Source: Kribbella voronezhensis
GTDB lineage: Bacteria; Actinomycetota; Actinomycetes; Propionibacteriales; Kribbellaceae
Direction of reading: 5' to 3'
Length of the DNA: 64,000 bases
Assembly (NCBI RefSeq): GCF_004365175.1
Contig: NZ_SOCE01000001.1
Span: forward strand, 5,091,403 to 5,155,402
Both the position numbers and the translations under genes were made by a program. The notes beneath the pieces were generated by a model. That model was not told the origin of the DNA and did no database searches. It worked only from the letters and a program-made list of their open reading frames with translations. This document shows positions 60,921-64,000 of this stretch, in pieces; the stretch's first letter is position 1; each line of letters starts with the position of its first letter.

Positions 60921-62309
60921 ATGAGTGAGGCGGGGCTTCGACAGGCACAGGAGAAGATGCGCGCGGCCGGTGCGGCCGACGTGGCGATCAAGGTCTTCTC
61001 GCACTACTACCGGCTGCTCGAATCGGGCCAGCAGGGGACGATCCGGGAGTCCGAGATCGAGCCGGTGGGTGATCTTCCTCACCTCGAGCACCTCGACACC
61101 GACGCCGAGTCGATGCGTGCCGCGCTGGCCGAGACGGTGGTGATCAAGCTCAACGGCGGCCTCGGCACCTCGATGGGCGTGACCGGTCCGAAGTCGGCGC
61201 TGCCGGTCAAGGACGGCCTGAGCTTCCTCGACATCATCGCCCGGCAGATCCTGAGCACGCGCAAGGAGTACGACGTACCGCTGCCGCTCGTGCTGATGAA
61301 CTCCTTCCGCACCAAGGACGAGTCGCTCGCCGTCCTCGACCAGTACGCCGAACTGCCGGTGGACGGGCTGCCGCTCGACTTCCTGCAGAACATGGAGCCC
61401 AAGCTGCTGGCCGACGACCTCACTCCGGCCGAGTGGGAGGCGGACCCGGAGCTGGCCTGGTGCCCGCCCGGGCACGGTGACCTCTTCACCGCATTGGTTG
61501 CCTCAGGCACCCTCGACGCGCTCCGCGAGCACGGCTTCCGGCACGCGTTCATCTCCAACGCCGACAACCTCGGCGCCACGCCGGACGGCCGGATCGCCGC
61601 CTGGATGGCCGAGCACGACGTCCCGTTCGGGATGGAGGTCTGCCGCCGGACCAGGTCCGACCGCAAGGGCGGCCACGTTGCCGTGCGCAAGTCCGACGGC
61701 CGGCTGATCCTGCGCGACAGCGCCCAGGTGCATCCCGACGACGTCGCCTCCTTCCAGAACACCAAGCTGCACACGACCTTCAACACCAACAACCTGTGGA
61801 TCGACCTGGACCGGCTGGCCGAGCTGATGACCGGTCACGACGGCATCCTCGGTCTGCCGATCATCGTCAACCGCAAGACGGTCGACCCGGCGGACTCCTC
61901 ATCCCCGAAGGTGATCCAGCTGGAGACCGCGATGGGGACGGCGATCGAGACCTTCGAGGGTTCGCAGGCCGTGATCGTGGACCGGAGCCGCTTCAAACCG
62001 GTGAAGACCACGAACGACCTGCTGGTACTGCGTTCCGACGTGTACCAGCTCGACGAGGCCGGCGACCTGACCACCACCCACGAGGGCGACGAGCCGTACG
62101 TCGACCTGGACCCGGAGTTCTTCAAGATCCTGGCCGACTTCGAGGCCCGGTTCCCGGCCGGGCCGCCGTCGCTGGTCCGCGCCGACCGGCTCGAGGTCCG
62201 CGGCGATGTTGCCTTCGGCAAGGATGTGGTGGTGGTCGGCGACGTCGAGGTCAGCGCCGAGCCGGGGCAGCAGCGGCAGGTCGACGACGGGACCGAGCTG
62301 CGTGGATGA
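60921..62309 (+). CDS. UTP-glucose-1-phosphate uridylyltransferase (eukaryotic-type UGPase)
   Basis: A 462-residue enzyme that makes UDP-glucose for cell-wall and glycan synthesis. It belongs to the large UDPGP family rather than the short GalU type: the nucleotide motif KLNGGLGTSMG is at residues 76-86, and LMNSFRTKDES, FISNADNLGATPDG and NTNNLWIDLDRL are the family signatures. ATG at 60921. The stop overlaps the GNAT gene by 8 bases. Confidence 0.96.
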   Translation: MSEAGLRQAQEKMRAAGAADVAIKVFSHYYRLLESGQQGTIRESEIEPVGDLPHLEHLDTDAESMRAALAETVVIKLNGGLGTSMGVTGPKSALPVKDGLSFLDIIARQILSTRKEYDVPLPLVLMNSFRTKDESLAVLDQYAELPVDGLPLDFLQNMEPKLLADDLTPAEWEADPELAWCPPGHGDLFTALVASGTLDALREHGFRHAFISNADNLGATPDGRIAAWMAEHDVPFGMEVCRRTRSDRKGGHVAVRKSDGRLILRDSAQVHPDDVASFQNTKLHTTFNTNNLWIDLDRLAELMTGHDGILGLPIIVNRKTVDPADSSSPKVIQLETAMGTAIETFEGSQAVIVDRSRFKPVKTTNDLLVLRSDVYQLDEAGDLTTTHEGDEPYVDLDPEFFKILADFEARFPAGPPSLVRADRLEVRGDVAFGKDVVVVGDVEVSAEPGQQRQVDDGTELRG

Positions 62310-62766
62310 TGTCTGGATCCGGCCGCTGGAGCCGTACGACACCGATGAGGCCGCGGACGTCTGGTGGGCTGCCCGGCACGCCGAAGGTGCTCAGCTGCCG
62401 CCGGCGATCCACTCGATCCAGGAGGTTCGGACCTGGTTCGCGGAGGTCCTGCTGCCGGACGCGCAGAGCTGGGTCGCGCTGGACGACGGCCGGATCGTGG
62501 CGGTGCTGACGCTCGACGGTGACGACCTCGACCAGCTGTACGTCGTACCGGATGCGGCCGGGCAGGGGATCGGGTCGACGTTGGTGGAGCTGGCGAAGGA
62601 CCTCCGGCCGGGTGGGCTGGCGTTGTGGACGTTCCAGAGCAACGAGCGCGCGCAGAAGTTCTACCGGCGACACGGGTTCGCCGAAGTACGCCGTACGGAC
62701 GGAGCGGGCAACGAGGAGAAGTCGCCCGACGTACGCATGGTCTGGGGCGGGCACCCCGAAAGATAG
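62302..62766 (+). CDS. GNAT-family N-acetyltransferase
   Basis: A 154-residue GNAT protein with VWIRPLEPYDTDEAADVWWA at the start, LYVVPDAAGQGIGSTLVELA as the acetyl-CoA loop, and SNERAQKFYRRHGFAEV near the end. The GTG at 62302 overlaps the UGPase stop by 8 bases, so it is translated from the same messenger, ahead of moeA. Substrate unknown. Confidence 0.9.
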   Translation: MDDVWIRPLEPYDTDEAADVWWAARHAEGAQLPPAIHSIQEVRTWFAEVLLPDAQSWVALDDGRIVAVLTLDGDDLDQLYVVPDAAGQGIGSTLVELAKDLRPGGLALWTFQSNERAQKFYRRHGFAEVRRTDGAGNEEKSPDVRMVWGGHPER

Positions 62767-62776
62767 AGTTCCTTGG

Positions 62777-64000
62777 GTGAGAAGGAGCGTTGACGAGCAT
62801 CTGGAAGTCGTTCTCGGCAGGGTGAGGCCGCTGCCGCCGTTCGAGCAGCCGTTGATGGAGGCGCTCGGGCTGGTGCTCTGTGAGGACGTCGTCTCGCCGG
62901 TGAGCCTGCCGGGCTTCGACAACTCCGCGATGGACGGGTACGCCGTACAGGCTGCCGACCTCGCCGGGGCAGCTCAGGACAACCCGATCAGGCTGCCCGT
63001 CGTCGGTGAGATCGCCGCCGGGCGGAGCGAGCCGATCGTCGTGACCCGGGGCACCTGCGTACGGATCATGACCGGCGCCCCGATGCCGCGCGGCGCGGAC
63101 AGCATCGTCCCGGTCGAGTGGACCGACGGGGGAGCCGCCAGCGTGCGGATCACCCAGCAGCCTCCGCTCGGCGCTTCCGTACGCCGTGCTGGTGAGGACC
63201 TGAAGGCCGGCGACAAGGTGATGGACGCCGGCACAGTGCTCGGGCCGCGGCAGATCGCCGTACTGGCTGCTGTCGGGCGCGCTCGCGTGACGGTTCGCCC
63301 ACGCCCGCGGGTTGTTGTGGTGTCCACGGGAGCGGAGCTGCGCGAGCCCGGGACGCGGCTGCACGAGGGGCAGATCTACGACTCCAACAGCTACACGCTC
63401 GCGGCGGCGGCGCGGGAAGCCGGGGCTGTCGTCTACCGGGTCGGCATCGTCGACGACGACCCGAAGAAGATCATGGACGCCTTGTCGGACCAGCTCGTGC
63501 GTGCTGACCTCGTGATCACCTCCGGTGGGGTGAGCAAGGGGGTGTACGACGTCGTCAAGGAAGTGCTGAGCAAGCTCGGCACGATCGACTTCCCCGAGGT
63601 CGCGATGCAACCCGGGAAGCCGCAGGGCTTCGGCGTGATGGGCGAGGACGAGGTGCCGATCTTCACCTTGCCGGGCAACCCGGTGTCGGCGTACGTGTCG
63701 TTCGAGGTGTTCGTCCGGCCCGCGCTGCGCAAGCTGATGGGGGCGATGCCGTACCGCCGTACGCCGGTGCAGGGCATCGTGCTCGACGGGTTCGCCTCGC
63801 CGGCGGGCAAGCGGCAGTTCGTCCGGGCCGCGGCCACCTCCGGCGACCAGGGGTGGATGGCCAGTACAGTCGGCGGGCACGGCTCACACCTGCTCGGCGG
63901 GTTGAGCCGATCGAACGCGCTGATCGTGGTGCCCGAGGACGTCACCGCCGTCCGGGCCGGCGACCAGGCCGAGCTGTGGCTGCTGGACGAGGAGACCGGA
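62777..64000 (+). CDS. moeA: Molybdopterin molybdotransferase, 5' part
   Basis: Inserts molybdenum into adenylated molybdopterin to give the cofactor. The frame runs open to the window end (408 residues; the family has about 400-420). Signatures: RSVDEHLEVVLGRVRPLPPF at the start, GFDNSAMDGYAV, IMTGAPMPRGADSIVPVEW, VSTGAELREPG, ITSGGVSKGVYDVVKEV, MQPGKPQGFG and TLPGNPVSAYVSFEVFVRP. It begins at GTG 62777, 11 bases after the GNAT stop, so the UGPase-GNAT-moeA genes form one transcript. No good ribosome binding site is seen, as expected for coupled translation. Confidence 0.94.
   Translation, partial: MRRSVDEHLEVVLGRVRPLPPFEQPLMEALGLVLCEDVVSPVSLPGFDNSAMDGYAVQAADLAGAAQDNPIRLPVVGEIAAGRSEPIVVTRGTCVRIMTGAPMPRGADSIVPVEWTDGGAASVRITQQPPLGASVRRAGEDLKAGDKVMDAGTVLGPRQIAVLAAVGRARVTVRPRPRVVVVSTGAELREPGTRLHEGQIYDSNSYTLAAAAREAGAVVYRVGIVDDDPKKIMDALSDQLVRADLVITSGGVSKGVYDVVKEVLSKLGTIDFPEVAMQPGKPQGFGVMGEDEVPIFTLPGNPVSAYVSFEVFVRPALRKLMGAMPYRRTPVQGIVLDGFASPAGKRQFVRAAATSGDQGWMASTVGGHGSHLLGGLSRSNALIVVPEDVTAVRAGDQAELWLLDEETG

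Overview
The window is high-GC DNA with many GTG starts, 4-nt start/stop overlaps, GNAT, TetR, LuxR-ATPase and ECF sigma genes, a eukaryotic-type UDP-glucose pyrophosphorylase next to moeA, and large secreted glycan-degrading enzymes. This is the gene content of a soil actinomycete. A member of Propionibacteriales such as Kribbella is my best guess from overall style, but that is an inference and no marker gene proves it. There is no insertion sequence, integrase, prophage or CRISPR array in the window.

Layout. 1-16.9 kb: the 3' end of metH, a GNAT-LuxR pair, a nickel-binding-like DUF4242 protein, a secreted HAD phosphatase, a TetR/SDR divergon with three evenly spaced operators, small housekeeping or metabolic genes, a Tat-exported polysaccharide lyase family 8 enzyme with its divergent GntR/LacI-type regulator, an ECF sigma factor with a membrane partner, and a DUF3800-like protein. 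17.1-20.7 kb: a 1210-residue secreted multidomain enzyme whose beta-helix carries the Asp triad spacing of GH87 alpha-1,3-glucanases.

20.8-34.2 kb: the accessory core, a three-gene operon on the minus strand that makes and probably exports a small nonribosomal peptide. NRPS-A is A-T-C-A-T. NRPS-B is C-A-T-C-A-T-TE with a complete 12-TM MFS exporter fused to its C-terminus. A small CPF-motif protein follows 2 nt later. The thioesterase has a Cys nucleophile (GHCVG), and one adenylation domain has Glu in place of the usual substrate-anchoring Asp. The four modules predict a tetrapeptide.

34.4-49.2 kb: a stand-alone adenylate kinase, a second large LuxR-ATPase regulator, envelope proteins (DUF2993, alpha/beta hydrolase), a hemerythrin, a NERD-domain protein, a secreted protein built from six exact 120-nt repeats plus an Excalibur domain, an AraC regulator, tRNA-Arg(CCT), a secreted trypsin-like protease, and a SigE-family sigma factor coupled to a META-domain membrane protein.

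49.4-64 kb: a lipoprotein, an uncharacterised protein, a degenerate ~20-bp repeat patch, a 46-residue acidic protein coupled to a hydrolase, mscL, a SAF protein, an FmdB zinc ribbon, a polytopic membrane protein, a penicillin acylase, a beta-lactamase-like hydrolase, 5-formyl-THF cyclo-ligase, UDP-glucose pyrophosphorylase, a GNAT and the 5' part of moeA. Several perfect hairpins between convergent genes look like bidirectional terminators.
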